A DNA stretch of 39,527 nucleotides, from the NCBI GenBank assembly GCA_020851115.1, contig JADZDJ010000032.1, positions 1 to 39,527 of the forward strand, read 5' to 3'. The notes under the pieces were generated by a model. That model did not search any database. It was given only the letters and a program-made list of their open reading frames with translations, and had not been told where the DNA came from. The translations under genes were made by a program, and so were the position numbers. The stretch is from Pirellulales bacterium. GTDB taxonomy: Bacteria > Planctomycetota > Planctomycetia > Pirellulales > JADZDJ01. Numbering within the stretch: the stretch's first letter is position 1; every line of letters begins with the position of its first letter. Below, one piece after another: positions 17,928 to 26,539 of this stretch.

Positions 17928-19490
17928 ATGCCAGCGACAAACTCCGCCCCGATCCTTCTCCGCTCGCACTCCCGACGCGGCCTGACGCTCGTCGAAATGC
18001 TAGTTTCGCTCGCCTGCGTCATCCTCTTGATGCTGGCCTATACGCAGCTCTTCGCCGAAGCCGGCGCGCGGATTAACGACGCCCGCGGGGCGATTGAATT
18101 GACCAACCGACTGCGGTCGGCGGCGCAGCAACTTCGCAATGATTTTTCCGGCATGACGGCAGAAATGCTGCCCTGGTCAAGGCCAGAGGCCGGCGCTGGC
18201 TATTTTGAAATTGTCGAAGGCCGCCTGCGTGATCTTCGCTCGGACGACGATTATGTCACGACGCCGGACGTCGACGAGTCGTCTTTTCCGATTGGAGACG
18301 TGGACGACTGGTTGTTCATGACCGTGCGAAAAAAGAACGGAAACTTTACCGGAAAATTCTGGATGGATTCCAACAACGATGGAGTGTTTCAAACCAGCGA
18401 ATTGCAAGCCGTTCAATCAGAGGTCGCTGAAGTGGTCTGGTTCCTCCGGCCGACGATGCAGCCCGATCCGGCAAACCCGAGTGGTCCTGCGATCCCTGTG
18501 AGTCCGCCGACCTATACCTTGTACAGAAAAGCATTCTTGGTGATGCCGTCGTACACGGGGGGATTTCCAGGCATTCCTGCGCCGACGACGCAACTAAAAC
18601 TCCCGCCCGTTGCTAATCCCCTGACGCCGCCGAAGCTCAGCTTTTACGATCAATACGATGTATCGGCCCGTTACGACCGCGCTAGCGGCCGATATGTCGC
18701 TAATACGCTTGCAGATTTAACCAAGCGCGAATGCCGTTACGGGCATATCGTTGACACGGATTTCGCGCATTTCGGCTATCCTCACCCCATCAACGAATAT
18801 TGGCTTGCTCCGTTTGGCATTTCATTTATTCGAGCCAACCCTCCCACTCCGTACAGGTACGATGTCAACACCACTCACCCGCGTTACGGTGAAGACGTCG
18901 TGCTGACAAACGTGCTGGCGTTTGATATCCAAGTGTGGGATCCGACAGCGCCAAATTACATCGTGCCAAATAACATCGTCGGAACTGCGCCAAGTCAGGT
19001 TACGGTTTCGCCGGGGGATCCGGGGTTCAATCCGACGCCGACTGGGTCACCGCGAGTTTTTCCGTTAGCCGATAGTCTTGGGGCATATGTCGATCTGAAT
19101 TGGTGGAGAGTTCCTTATGGCAGCATCGCGGGAGTTCAATATCCGCCCAACGCTGTTCCGATGAGCCCCTTTTATTCAGCAGGCGATCCAAAGTCGGCCC
19201 TGGTTGCGAACTTCACGGCATCTCCAAATTTTACTCCGGCAGTATTCGACTCTTGGTCTTTCCATTATGAGCACGATGGGCTAGACCAAGACGGCAATGG
19301 GGTGACTGATCAGGGCACTGACGGCTTCGACAACAATGGAACATTTGGCGTCGACGATCCAATCGAGCGCGAAACTTCGCCTCCCTACCCGGTCCCGCTC
19401 CGTGGCATCAAAGTCCGCTTGCGCGTTTATGAGCCTGACACGCGCCAAATTCGCGAAGTCTCGGTCGAGCACTCGTTTGTGCCGGAATGA
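17928..19490 (+). CDS. Large type II secretion pseudopilin-like (PulJ-type) protein
   Basis: A 520-residue protein with a type IV prepilin leader: RRGLTLVEMLVSLACVILLMLAYTQLF, with cleavage expected after Gly18 and the Glu at +5 present. The helix would anchor it in the inner membrane or pack it into a pseudopilus. The rest is an exported domain far longer than the usual 200-residue PulJ/GspJ, rich in Pro, Tyr and Asp, with an Asp/Asn-rich patch near the end (YEHDGLDQDGNGVTDQGTDGFDNNGTFGVDD) that may bind calcium. I choose the ATG at 17928 over an upstream TTG because GCAGGAA precedes it and the leader length is then normal. No other pilus or secretion gene is adjacent. Planctomycetes have many such orphan pseudopilins. 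Confidence 0.85.
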   Translation: MPATNSAPILLRSHSRRGLTLVEMLVSLACVILLMLAYTQLFAEAGARINDARGAIELTNRLRSAAQQLRNDFSGMTAEMLPWSRPEAGAGYFEIVEGRLRDLRSDDDYVTTPDVDESSFPIGDVDDWLFMTVRKKNGNFTGKFWMDSNNDGVFQTSELQAVQSEVAEVVWFLRPTMQPDPANPSGPAIPVSPPTYTLYRKAFLVMPSYTGGFPGIPAPTTQLKLPPVANPLTPPKLSFYDQYDVSARYDRASGRYVANTLADLTKRECRYGHIVDTDFAHFGYPHPINEYWLAPFGISFIRANPPTPYRYDVNTTHPRYGEDVVLTNVLAFDIQVWDPTAPNYIVPNNIVGTAPSQVTVSPGDPGFNPTPTGSPRVFPLADSLGAYVDLNWWRVPYGSIAGVQYPPNAVPMSPFYSAGDPKSALVANFTASPNFTPAVFDSWSFHYEHDGLDQDGNGVTDQGTDGFDNNGTFGVDDPIERETSPPYPVPLRGIKVRLRVYEPDTRQIREVSVEHSFVPE

Positions 19491-19492
19491 AG

Positions 19493-19556
19493 TAGGCGGT
19501 AGGCAGTAGGCGGAATTGGCCGTATGCTCTGATTGCCGCCTACCACATACTGCCTA
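19493..19556. repeat. Inverted pair of seven-base repeat tracts
   Basis: The left arm, 19493-19513, is three tandem heptads of the form TAGGCRG. The right arm, 19536-19556, is its reverse complement with 17 of 21 positions matching, and the loop is 22 bases. It starts two bases after the pseudopilin stop and lies before the next gene, so it could also terminate transcription. It has no T-tract. Confidence 0.65.
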
Positions 19557-19573
19557 TCGCGTCCCTCTCGCCC

Positions 19574-19987
19574 ATGATTCCTCACACCATCCGCCTGCGT
19601 CATCCTTGGGATCCATCGCCGGCCGCGGATGGACGGATTGCTTATCTGCGGCGGTTCAATCGGCCGACGAATTTGGATGCTTGGGAGCGGGTGTCGCTCG
19701 AAATCGACCGAGCGATGTCTTGCGGCGAGGTTGGCCTGAACGGCAGATTGCTCGGCAGTCTGAAGGTCGGCGAATTTTTTGCGGTGGACGTGACGGATTT
19801 GCTGCAAGCATCCAACGAGCTACGCGTGGAGATCGATCCAGCCACGACGGCCGCCGCACCGCCGATCACGCGTATGATCTATGTCGTCGATGTCGACGAG
19901 CCGCTGGGCAGCCCCATCGGCGACGCGCGGCTGGTGATCCGTGCGGTACAGGCCGCCGATAAAATTTCGGAAGAGAGCCATGGATGA
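19574..19987 (+). CDS. Small protein resembling a glycosidase sugar-binding beta-sandwich
   Basis: A 137-residue cytoplasmic-looking protein without signal peptide or membrane segment. The pattern RIAYLRRFNRPTNLDAWERVSLEIDRAMSCGEVGLNGRLLGSLKVGEFFAVDVTDLLQASNELRVEID resembles the jelly-roll sugar-binding domain of family 2 glycoside hydrolases: a rule such as xVxLNGxxLG, then VTDLLxxxNxLxVEV. No catalytic domain follows, so it may be a stand-alone ligand-binding domain. The resemblance is by pattern only. It lies 83 bases after the pseudopilin, separated by the inverted heptad repeat, and may share its transcript. The last 20 residues look polar and disordered. Confidence 0.65.
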   Translation: MIPHTIRLRHPWDPSPAADGRIAYLRRFNRPTNLDAWERVSLEIDRAMSCGEVGLNGRLLGSLKVGEFFAVDVTDLLQASNELRVEIDPATTAAAPPITRMIYVVDVDEPLGSPIGDARLVIRAVQAADKISEESHG

Positions 19988-20245
19988 TGCAGAGTCTTCG
20001 CAGGTGATTCGGAGCGGTGAAAACCGCATATGGCTGCACATGCTTGGCTAAAGGTACGTGCAGGATTATGATTGGCGCAGATGAGTGTCGATTCGCGGTT
20101 CAAGGCTGTTGGATTGCTTGAAGAAGGGACTCGCACTGTCGAACCAGGCTTTCGATGGGAGAATTGCGATGTCCCGTGGGATCCGCGAAAATTCGCGGCG
20201 GCGACATTTTTCCAGCCACCCATTCTTGCCAAGTGGACTCCCTCG
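19988..20245. other. Intergenic region before the double DUF1080 gene
   Basis: About 258 bases with no recognised gene. The DUF1080 frame is open from 20072, but the peptide before the ATG at 20246 is not protein-like and would mask the signal peptide, so this is probably promoter and leader. I found no clear -35/-10 pair. Confidence 0.4.
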
Positions 20246-21463
20246 ATGAACCGATTCACTGGACTGCGGTTTTGCATCGTCCCGTTATTGTGCGTGTTTG
20301 CCATTTCGCTGCGAGCCGCCGAGCCGAATTCCCTGTCGGCCGACGAACTTGCCGACGGTTGGATTTTGCTCTTCGATGGTGAGTCTACCTTCGGCTGGGA
20401 AGCGGGAGGCAAAGCGAATTGGAGCGTGGCCGACGGCATCGTTTCGGCTTCCGAAGGGGATGGAACGCCAAGCTTGCTTGCCACCACCGGTGAGTTTGGC
20501 GATTATATTCTCCAGGCCGACTTTCGCACTGCGGCCGACACCAACAGCGGCATCTTCCTGCGCACATCGCTGTGGCCCAGTGATCCGACGAGCGACTGTT
20601 ATGAGTTGAACATCGCCCCGGCAGGCAATCCGTTTCCGACCGGCAGTTTGGTGAAGCGGCAAAAGACCACAGGGGTGACGGTGAAGCCGGGCGCGTGGAA
20701 TTCGTTCGAGGTTTCGGCGGTCGGCGGGCGGTTGGCCGTCAAACTCAACGGCAAACAATTGATCGATTACACCGACTCTCGACCCATTGCCCGCGGCCGT
20801 ATTGGATTGCAGCACAACCACGGAAAGATCGAATTTCGCAACATCAAGCTGAAACCGCTCGGCCTCAAGCCGATCTTCAACGGCAAAGACCTCACTGGTT
20901 GGACCGTGGAGAAGCCCGACGACAAAAATCGGAATGGCAAGAGCGTTTATTCGGTCTCGCCCGAAGGCTGGCTAAATGTCAAAAACGGCCCGGGCGCGAT
21001 CGAAAGCCAAGCACGGTTCGGCGATTTCGTCTTGCAGCTTGAAGCCTTCAGCGACGGTGACGGCCTCAACTCCGGCGTCTTTTTCCGCAGCATCCCCGGC
21101 GAGCATTGGAACGGCTATGAATGCCAAATCAATAATGTCTATCGCGACGGCGATCGCACGAAGCCGGCCGACTGCGGCACCGGCGGATTTTATCGCCGTC
21201 AAAATGCCCGTCGAGTCGTTGCCAACGATCGCGAGTGGTTCCAGATCACACTTGTTGCGACGGGCAATCACATGGCTGCCTGGATCAATGGACTCCAAGT
21301 GAGCGATTGGACGGACCTCCGCCCGCCGCACAAAAACCCCCGCAACGGCAGTCGCAAGGCCGCCGGCACACTGCAAATTCAGGGACACGATCCAACGACG
21401 AATCTTTCATTTCGCAATCTGCGTGCGGCGGAAATGGCAGCCAGCCCCTCGGCGATGAAATAG
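20246..21463 (+). CDS. Exported protein with two DUF1080 domains
   Basis: A 405-residue protein from the ATG at 20246, with signal peptide MNRFTGLRFCIVPLLCVFAISLRAAEP. Two DUF1080 (3-keto-disaccharide hydrolase, concanavalin-like) domains follow: residues of about 35-205 (WILLFDGESTFGWEA, CYELNIAPAGNPF, RGRIGLQHNHGKIEFRNIKLKPL) and 210-400 (KPIFNGKDLTGWTVE, GYECQINNVYRDGD, GTLQIQGHDPTTNLSFRNLRA). Some family members hydrolyse 3-keto glycosides; others appear only to bind sugars, so activity is not assured. The tandem form is a known planctomycete arrangement. It is likely periplasmic or surface exposed. A second, single-domain DUF1080 gene is at 33.1-33.8 kb. Confidence 0.9.
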   Translation: MNRFTGLRFCIVPLLCVFAISLRAAEPNSLSADELADGWILLFDGESTFGWEAGGKANWSVADGIVSASEGDGTPSLLATTGEFGDYILQADFRTAADTNSGIFLRTSLWPSDPTSDCYELNIAPAGNPFPTGSLVKRQKTTGVTVKPGAWNSFEVSAVGGRLAVKLNGKQLIDYTDSRPIARGRIGLQHNHGKIEFRNIKLKPLGLKPIFNGKDLTGWTVEKPDDKNRNGKSVYSVSPEGWLNVKNGPGAIESQARFGDFVLQLEAFSDGDGLNSGVFFRSIPGEHWNGYECQINNVYRDGDRTKPADCGTGGFYRRQNARRVVANDREWFQITLVATGNHMAAWINGLQVSDWTDLRPPHKNPRNGSRKAAGTLQIQGHDPTTNLSFRNLRAAEMAASPSAMK

Positions 21464-21474
21464 GCTGCGGATTG

Positions 21475-21507
21475 CGCGAATTTCGCGGATTAGCCATGTG
21501 GACATGG
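21475..21507. repeat. Two short palindromes
   Basis: CGCGAA-T-TTCGCG at 21475-21487 and CCATGT-GG-ACATGG at 21494-21507, perfect 6-bp arms in both. They lie just after the double DUF1080 gene and before the next gene, and could be terminator or operator elements. Confidence 0.4.
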
Positions 21508-21634
21508 GATATATCTCACGGGCAAAGCAGGCATGTCGGGCCGATTGAAGGGGCCTCTTGAGAACTTCTTGCCGCCGGTCGATCCACGTCCGATTCATGG
21601 AAATGGGATCGTATGCGCCGTAAGGAGAAATGCC

Positions 21635-22303
21635 ATGTTCAAGAAAAGTTTAACGATTGTAGCGTTGGGTTCTGCCGTTGGTGCGCCCTACGTGGCCAGT
21701 GAGTGGCCAAAGATCAAGGCGAACGTGTTTGGCGATTCCGCCGTAAGTGCCGCCAGCTACGGCGCACGGCCGCCGTCAACTGGCGCACATGCGACGTCTT
21801 CGTTTGCCGGGCATTCGCCATCACACATAATCCCGAAGTATCCCCTGGCGGTAGACCCAGAGACAATGGAGACGCCGCTGGTGGATATGAACGAGGCATT
21901 CCGTTTCAATATCACACCCCAGTGGATCATTTCTCGCTGGCCGCGGGTGACATCCGGATTGCCCGAACCCAAGTTGCACGGCATGCGAGTGGCGTTGATT
22001 ACGGGGCTGTTGCCGGACGATCTGGCCGGCGCGTTGACTTACTACTTCACCCCGACCCAGCAAGTCGCCCGGCTGACGTTTTCAGGCACGACCGGCGACC
22101 CGCGGCGGTTTGTGGCATTCGTCAAGGAACGATTCGGGTTCCAGCCGTTCAATGCGCAACCGGGCGCCGAGAAATACGAAATTCGCTGGAACGGCACGGC
22201 GTACAGCGAACTATTCATTCGTCCAGCCAGCGTGGTGAAGTCATCGATGCCCAATGCCCGCTATGAAGTGCAGATGTCGATTGTCGATTTGAGCGTCGAG
22301 TAG
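21635..22303 (+). CDS. Exported protein of unknown function
   Basis: A 222-residue protein with a lysine-led hydrophobic N-terminus (MFKKSLTIVALGSAVGAPYVA) that is probably a signal peptide or anchor. A Ser/Ala/His-rich linker runs to about residue 70. The folded part (FNITPQWIISRWPRVTSGL, HGMRVALITGLLPDDLAGALTYYFTPTQQVARLTFSGTTGDPRRFVAFVKERFGF, YEIRWNGTAYSELFIRPASVV) alternates strands and helices. It resembles many planctomycete hypothetical proteins, but I know no function. AAGGAG at 21622-21627 fixes the start at 21635; an earlier in-frame start at 21533 has no such site. It is convergent with the ATP sulfurylase. Confidence 0.75.
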   Translation: MFKKSLTIVALGSAVGAPYVASEWPKIKANVFGDSAVSAASYGARPPSTGAHATSSFAGHSPSHIIPKYPLAVDPETMETPLVDMNEAFRFNITPQWIISRWPRVTSGLPEPKLHGMRVALITGLLPDDLAGALTYYFTPTQQVARLTFSGTTGDPRRFVAFVKERFGFQPFNAQPGAEKYEIRWNGTAYSELFIRPASVVKSSMPNARYEVQMSIVDLSVE

Positions 22304-22349
22304 AGAAAAACGATGAAAGCTTGCGCAATTTAACCGAGCCGCTTCCATT

Positions 22350-22410
22350 GGCAGGCGACCACCACCTCAAGTGATAATTGTAGTTACCAAGCAATGTGGT
22401 TGAGCCTGCC
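22350..22410. terminator. Inverted repeat between convergent genes
   Basis: GGCAGGC at 22350-22356 pairs perfectly with GCCTGCC at 22404-22410. Inside it, CCAC at 22359-22362 pairs with GTGG at 22396-22399. It lies between the exported unknown and ATP sulfurylase stops, so it may serve both. Confidence 0.45.
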
Positions 22411-22479
22411 TACGAGGTCGGCAGACCTGTGGACAACAAGGGAAATTCATCGGCCCGGCCGCTGCTGGGCAAACAATGG

Positions 22480-23742
22480 CTATGCTTTGCCGACCATTGC
22501 TTCAGCGAGGATTTTTGATGTGCTGGGGCGCATGATTCGCGGATCGACTTGCTCGCCTTTGAGCAGTGTCGCCCGCACTTCTTTGCCGCTGATGAAAACC
22601 GGCTTTTCGTCCTTATGGCTGTCCATCAGATCGACGCGGCCGACCGATTCGTAATAGGCGGCGAAGCCCACTTTGATCGGCCTGATTTTCAGGTCGCCCT
22701 TGAGGTTGCCAAAAATCTCTTGCGCGTCGAAATCGCCCCAAATCGGCTGGCCGTCGTGATAGGGTGCATCGGCATGTTTGCGGCCGATGACGATGTTGGT
22801 GAAACCGAAATTCTGCCGGTAGATGGCGTGCATGACGGCTTCCTTGGGGCCTCCATAGAACATTTTGATGTCGAGGCCGAGCAAGATGACGCGATCGGGA
22901 ACACTTTCTTTTCGCGGTCCCCAGAGCTTGGCATCGCTGTCCCCGTCGCCCAGGCCGCGCTGGTCGATCAGGGCTTCGTAGGTGCGCATTCGCACGTCGG
23001 CGCGGACATCGTCTCCTTTGGTTTCGCCGATCAGCGGATTGAGGGCAGCGCCGGCGTTGTGCCCTTCGCGCAACAGCGCTTCGAGGCCATAGACCAATGC
23101 GTATTCGTGCGCCCGGTGCAGGGGATTGCGCGTTTGGAACGCCACCACGCGGTTCCAACCCTTCGAGGCCAGCAGCTTGCGGACTTCGCGCGGCGAAAGC
23201 ACGTATTTGCCGAACTGAGGGTTTTTGGGCTGAGGTAGCACGCGGATCGTCCCGCCGAGCAGGTGAGTGTTGTCGGCGTTTGCTTTCAACACCATGTCGG
23301 CACCAGGATGATCGGTTCGCTCGGTCAAGTAAACGCTCTTCAAGTATTTTGGCTTGTCCCATTCAAATACGTCGTTGATATCGAGCGTGGCCACGATTTC
23401 TCCGGCGGAATTGATCAGCGCGACTTTTTGGCCTGGCTTGAGCATGGCCGCCAGTTCCTTCGTCACCGGAAGCGACAGCGGAATCGTCCAGGCATAGAGT
23501 GTTCCGTTGCAGTCGATGACCGATTCTTCGAGCACGCGATTGTAGGTCGCCGAATTCATCGGCCCGGTCGTCGGACTCAGCGCGCCATCGCCCCAGCGGT
23601 AAACCGTCGAAAGGTCGGCATCGGACACCGGCACTTTAGGCAGTTTGGCGGCCTCGGCTTTGAACGAGTCGAGCTCGGCGGCAGGCACGGTGCAGCAAAC
23701 GGGTTCGGTCAATCCGCCGTGGGGAGCGATCAGGTCGGGCAT
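22480..23742 (-). CDS. sat: Sulfate adenylyltransferase (ATP sulfurylase)
   Basis: A 420-residue enzyme that makes adenosine 5'-phosphosulfate from ATP and sulfate, the first step of sulfate activation. The N-terminal PUA-like domain spans residues 1-165. The catalytic domain has [11 protein letters not shown] at 203-213, the HxxH-type ATP-binding motif in a variant of the usual QxRNPxHxxH, then [13 protein letters not shown] and GRKHADAP at 320-327. [25 protein letters not shown] near the C-terminus is also typical. It is the monomeric Sat type without an APS kinase domain. No cysN/cysD, APS kinase or APS reductase is nearby. GAGGA lies nine bases before the ATG. It stands alone. Confidence 0.95.
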   Translation of the reverse strand: MPDLIAPHGGLTEPVCCTVPAAELDSFKAEAAKLPKVPVSDADLSTVYRWGDGALSPTTGPMNSATYNRVLEESVIDCNGTLYAWTIPLSLPVTKELAAMLKPGQKVALINSAGEIVATLDINDVFEWDKPKYLKSVYLTERTDHPGADMVLKANADNTHLLGGTIRVLPQPKNPQFGKYVLSPREVRKLLASKGWNRVVAFQTRNPLHRAHEYALVYGLEALLREGHNAGAALNPLIGETKGDDVRADVRMRTYEALIDQRGLGDGDSDAKLWGPRKESVPDRVILLGLDIKMFYGGPKEAVMHAIYRQNFGFTNIVIGRKHADAPYHDGQPIWGDFDAQEIFGNLKGDLKIRPIKVGFAAYYESVGRVDLMDSHKDEKPVFISGKEVRATLLKGEQVDPRIMRPSTSKILAEAMVGKA

Positions 23743-23804
23743 GGGGAGATATCCTCAAAAAGCGTGGTAAAGAATGTTGTCGATGGGCTGGTTTGAAGTG
23801 CGAC

Positions 23805-23810
23805 AGTATA
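23805..23810 (-). promoter_or_regulatory. Candidate -10 element for sat
   Basis: TATACT on the minus strand, with transcription expected near 23798 and a leader of about 56 bases. The -35 region (TTTCGG-like) is weak, so the assignment is tentative. Confidence 0.35.
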
Positions 23811-23887
23811 AAGGACAACCGCTGCCGCCGAAAAGGGCAACGTTGGCTGTCGGGACAATCGAAAATTGGGAACGAGGCGACCGAAAA

Positions 23888-23912
23888 GGGGGAGATGGAG
23901 AGACTGGGAGAT
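23888..23912. repeat. Eight-base phased purine repeat
   Basis: Three units resembling GGGAGAT or GGAGAGACT with a period of eight bases. It falls in the sat leader side of the intergenic region. Confidence 0.4.
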
Positions 23913-24173
23913 ACCGAAATCGGCGGAGCCAAGGCGTTTCCCCCTTCTTCCGTTCCGCCATTTGCCCATGCTTGAAAACAATTTCCAGGAGCCCTTCAGT
24001 CGAGGCTGTGTGCGTGGTCGATAGCATTGCGCACAACCCGGCTCAACATATATCCGGAGGTCTTCTCGGCGGAGTGTGCAGGCGATATTCGTTGCGGTCT
24101 ACACGCGGAAACGCATGCGATTGTCACTCAGCGGCGACGAATCGGCCGATGCAGAGTCTCGAATGGTCTCGTG

Positions 24174-26033
24174 TCATCTTGCGCTACGAATTTGGAGCTT
24201 GATGGGCGTTGCAATGCAGATGGCCTCCCCATGATGCCAAGCGAAGGCCGCCAGGGTCACTGGGCCGTCGCCGAGCCGTTGAAGATCGATGGTCGCTTCA
24301 CCAGACTCGCCGGTGATCTTGGCCACCGTTTGGCCGTTGTGGTAGATCGCAAGCCCGTCGGCACCGACGCACTTGGCGGCGCCTTTGATCGGCGCGCCGG
24401 CGATTGGTGAGTCGGCGGTGAATTCCATGGTGCGGCCGAAGTTGTCGAATCGAACGTCGACGATCGTTTCGCCTTGTGTTTCGATAGGGCCTTGCTCGAT
24501 ACCGACGATCCGCAGCTCGTGAGCGCCGTCGGCATATTTGGCGGTGTCGATTTCGAGCTGGCCGCCGGCTGGGCAGACGGTGAGACGTTGGCCGTCGGCA
24601 TAGAGTTCGAACGGGCTGCACTGGCCGCCGCGGGGAAGTTGAGCGGAAGGTTGGATTGCGACGGTGCCCTTCAGCGTGGCCCCGTCGGCCACGCCTTCGA
24701 CTTTCACTTGCGGAACGTTCGCCCATGGACGACAGAGCGGATCGCCGAGGATCAGCGTTTGATACGGCATGTAAATCGACTGGTAAAACGCTTCGGCCAA
24801 CGAACAGCCGCGAGCATAGTGGACTTGGATCATGGCGTGGGGAAATTTGTTTTGGATCGAGTACGGTTCGTTGACGGTTCCCGCGGTGCCGGCGGCTCCA
24901 TAGCGGAGAAATTCGGAGCATGGCGTTTGGCCGGTGCCTGGATCGAAGATTGCGCTGTAGCTGGTCAAGTTTTCGCAGATGGCGCCGGGCAAGATCGTGC
25001 TGCCCGAACGCCGCCAATCGAACTGGTCGATGCCGGTCAGCAAGCCTTGCACATCGCGCCGACGATTGGGAATTCCTCGGTCGAGGATCCGTGCGGCAAT
25101 GCCGAGCGATTGGAGTTGCTGGATTGCCATCGCGTAACCAGGCTCGCGGACGATGGAACGGATGCCGTTGTCTTTCGATCGCTCTTTCATGAAATAAATC
25201 GTGCCTGTGGGAAACGTGCCGTCAGCCGGCGCATTGGCGCGCAAGTAGCCGAGTATTTCACGAAGGTTGTTCCCCGTGCCGTTGGTCACACCTAGCATGA
25301 TGGAGAGCAGGTATTGACTGCCAGCGCCGCGCAGCAGTTCTCCATTGATTCCCCAGCGATATTGGTGGTGGAATCCGTGCGAACCGATGGATGATGGGTC
25401 GATTCGGCCGGCGGTGAATCGCTGATGTCCGACGGTTTGGATGAGTTGTCCTTTGCGGTCGGCCGGCAATTGAAAATCGCCGTCGGCAGTCGATTCACGC
25501 AGCCGCATGTAGCGATTTGCATTGTAGGCGGCATATTTCGTGGCGTCCTTGGTGACGACTTGTTCGTGGAGAAATGTTGCACCCGTTAGCGATGCGGTGG
25601 GAAATTTGAATTGATATTCAAATTCCCGTGCTTTGCGGAGTATCGGTGGCACGTCGGCCGAAAAGTCGATGCCCCAGGGAAAACCGGATGAATAGACGAT
25701 GCAGTCGATCTGATCGGTGAGCTTTCGCCTGGCGAGAAACTTCCGGATCGGCGACAGCAATTCGTGGCGAAATTGATCGATGTTGATCTGCCGGTCGCCA
25801 AACTTCCAATCCAAATAGAGTACGTTGTTCGGCGACAACCTGCGCAAGGCGATGTACTCGTTGGCGATGGCTTTCGACGTTGGGTCGTTGGCGTTGACAA
25901 CCAGCAGCAGGTTGGTGGGGCCGAGTCCGGCCAGCGACGTGGCGCAAATGCCCAGGGTGACGAACGATGTAGCGAGACATCCTGCGACCAGCCACGAAGT
26001 TCGCCGTCTTGGAAACGATATTGGAAAGATCAT
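24174..26033 (-). CDS. TIGR03790 family exported protein
   Basis: A 619-residue protein from the ATG at 26033 (26093 is also open). The N-terminus FPRRRTSWLVAGCLATSFVTLGICATSLAG is a signal peptide. The TIGR03790 signature follows at once: GPTNLLLVVNANDPTSKAIANEYIALRRLSPNNVLYLDW, and later IDCIVYSSGFPWGIDF and YARGCSLAEAFYQSIYMPYQTLILGDPLCRPWA. TIGR03790 proteins occur in planctomycetes, some cyanobacteria and delta-proteobacteria, and their function is not known; many resemble caspase/gingipain-like folds, though I see no clear His-Cys pair here. The C-terminal part (about 440-619) is a beta-rich region with Ig-like pattern. It is divergent from the large surface protein. Confidence 0.85.
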   Translation of the reverse strand: MIFPISFPRRRTSWLVAGCLATSFVTLGICATSLAGLGPTNLLLVVNANDPTSKAIANEYIALRRLSPNNVLYLDWKFGDRQINIDQFRHELLSPIRKFLARRKLTDQIDCIVYSSGFPWGIDFSADVPPILRKAREFEYQFKFPTASLTGATFLHEQVVTKDATKYAAYNANRYMRLRESTADGDFQLPADRKGQLIQTVGHQRFTAGRIDPSSIGSHGFHHQYRWGINGELLRGAGSQYLLSIMLGVTNGTGNNLREILGYLRANAPADGTFPTGTIYFMKERSKDNGIRSIVREPGYAMAIQQLQSLGIAARILDRGIPNRRRDVQGLLTGIDQFDWRRSGSTILPGAICENLTSYSAIFDPGTGQTPCSEFLRYGAAGTAGTVNEPYSIQNKFPHAMIQVHYARGCSLAEAFYQSIYMPYQTLILGDPLCRPWANVPQVKVEGVADGATLKGTVAIQPSAQLPRGGQCSPFELYADGQRLTVCPAGGQLEIDTAKYADGAHELRIVGIEQGPIETQGETIVDVRFDNFGRTMEFTADSPIAGAPIKGAAKCVGADGLAIYHNGQTVAKITGESGEATIDLQRLGDGPVTLAAFAWHHGEAICIATPIKLQIRSAR

Positions 26034-26539
26034 CTGGAGAGGGTTTGAAGATGGTCTGAAAAGCGGAGTTGCCGCGGACGTCGATTGCTCCATTGTACGA
26101 CAGCTTAAAGCGGATGAATCGTGCAGGGCTGGATTTCAGTCAATTCGAAGTAGAATGCTGGTTTCGCCGAAGGGAACCAGCCCCAGGACGATCGTTTTCG
26201 AACGACGGAGAGACTGCAGTGATTTTCCTCCATGTTTGCGCGATGCCCTTGCCAGGCTCGGCGAGCGTTCGGATCCGACGATTTTGAGCAAGTTTTCGAC
26301 CGCGGTTGACGCGGCACTATCCAAAATTGCGAGTCAAGCTGGTACACTGTTAGCAGGGCCAACTCGAGGCGCGATGTCGCATCGAGCCAATTGCGGGCGG
26401 AACAAAAGGCGTCTTCGCCGGAGAAATTCTAGGTGGGTTGCGTTTGCGGATTCCGCCAGCGAAGCGTTTGCGCGCTCGCATGGCCATGCACAAACGAACC
26501 TCCGGAGCGGGTTGACTGCTTGGATCGCGCGGGACTTCC
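26034..26539. promoter_or_regulatory. Divergent region before the large surface protein
   Basis: About 500 bases between two divergent genes. A perfect 7-bp inverted repeat GCTGGTT/AACCAGC lies at 26157-26181. A TACACT at 26343-26348 is a possible -10 for the rightward gene, but I see no good -35. Open frames here lack protein character. Confidence 0.35.
26157..26181. other. Inverted repeat in divergent promoter region
   Basis: GCTGGTT at 26157-26163 and AACCAGC at 26175-26181, 11-base loop. It could be an operator or a leader hairpin of the TIGR03790 gene. Confidence 0.35.

Larger units (their letters stand above)
23743..24173. other. Intergenic region between TIGR03790 and sat
   Basis: About 430 bases. 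The sat-proximal part holds the likely sat promoter. At 23888-23912 there is an eight-base phased tract (GGGAGAT repeated 16 bases apart with a degenerate copy between). Short frames on both strands here have low-complexity compositions and are not called. Confidence 0.4.
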
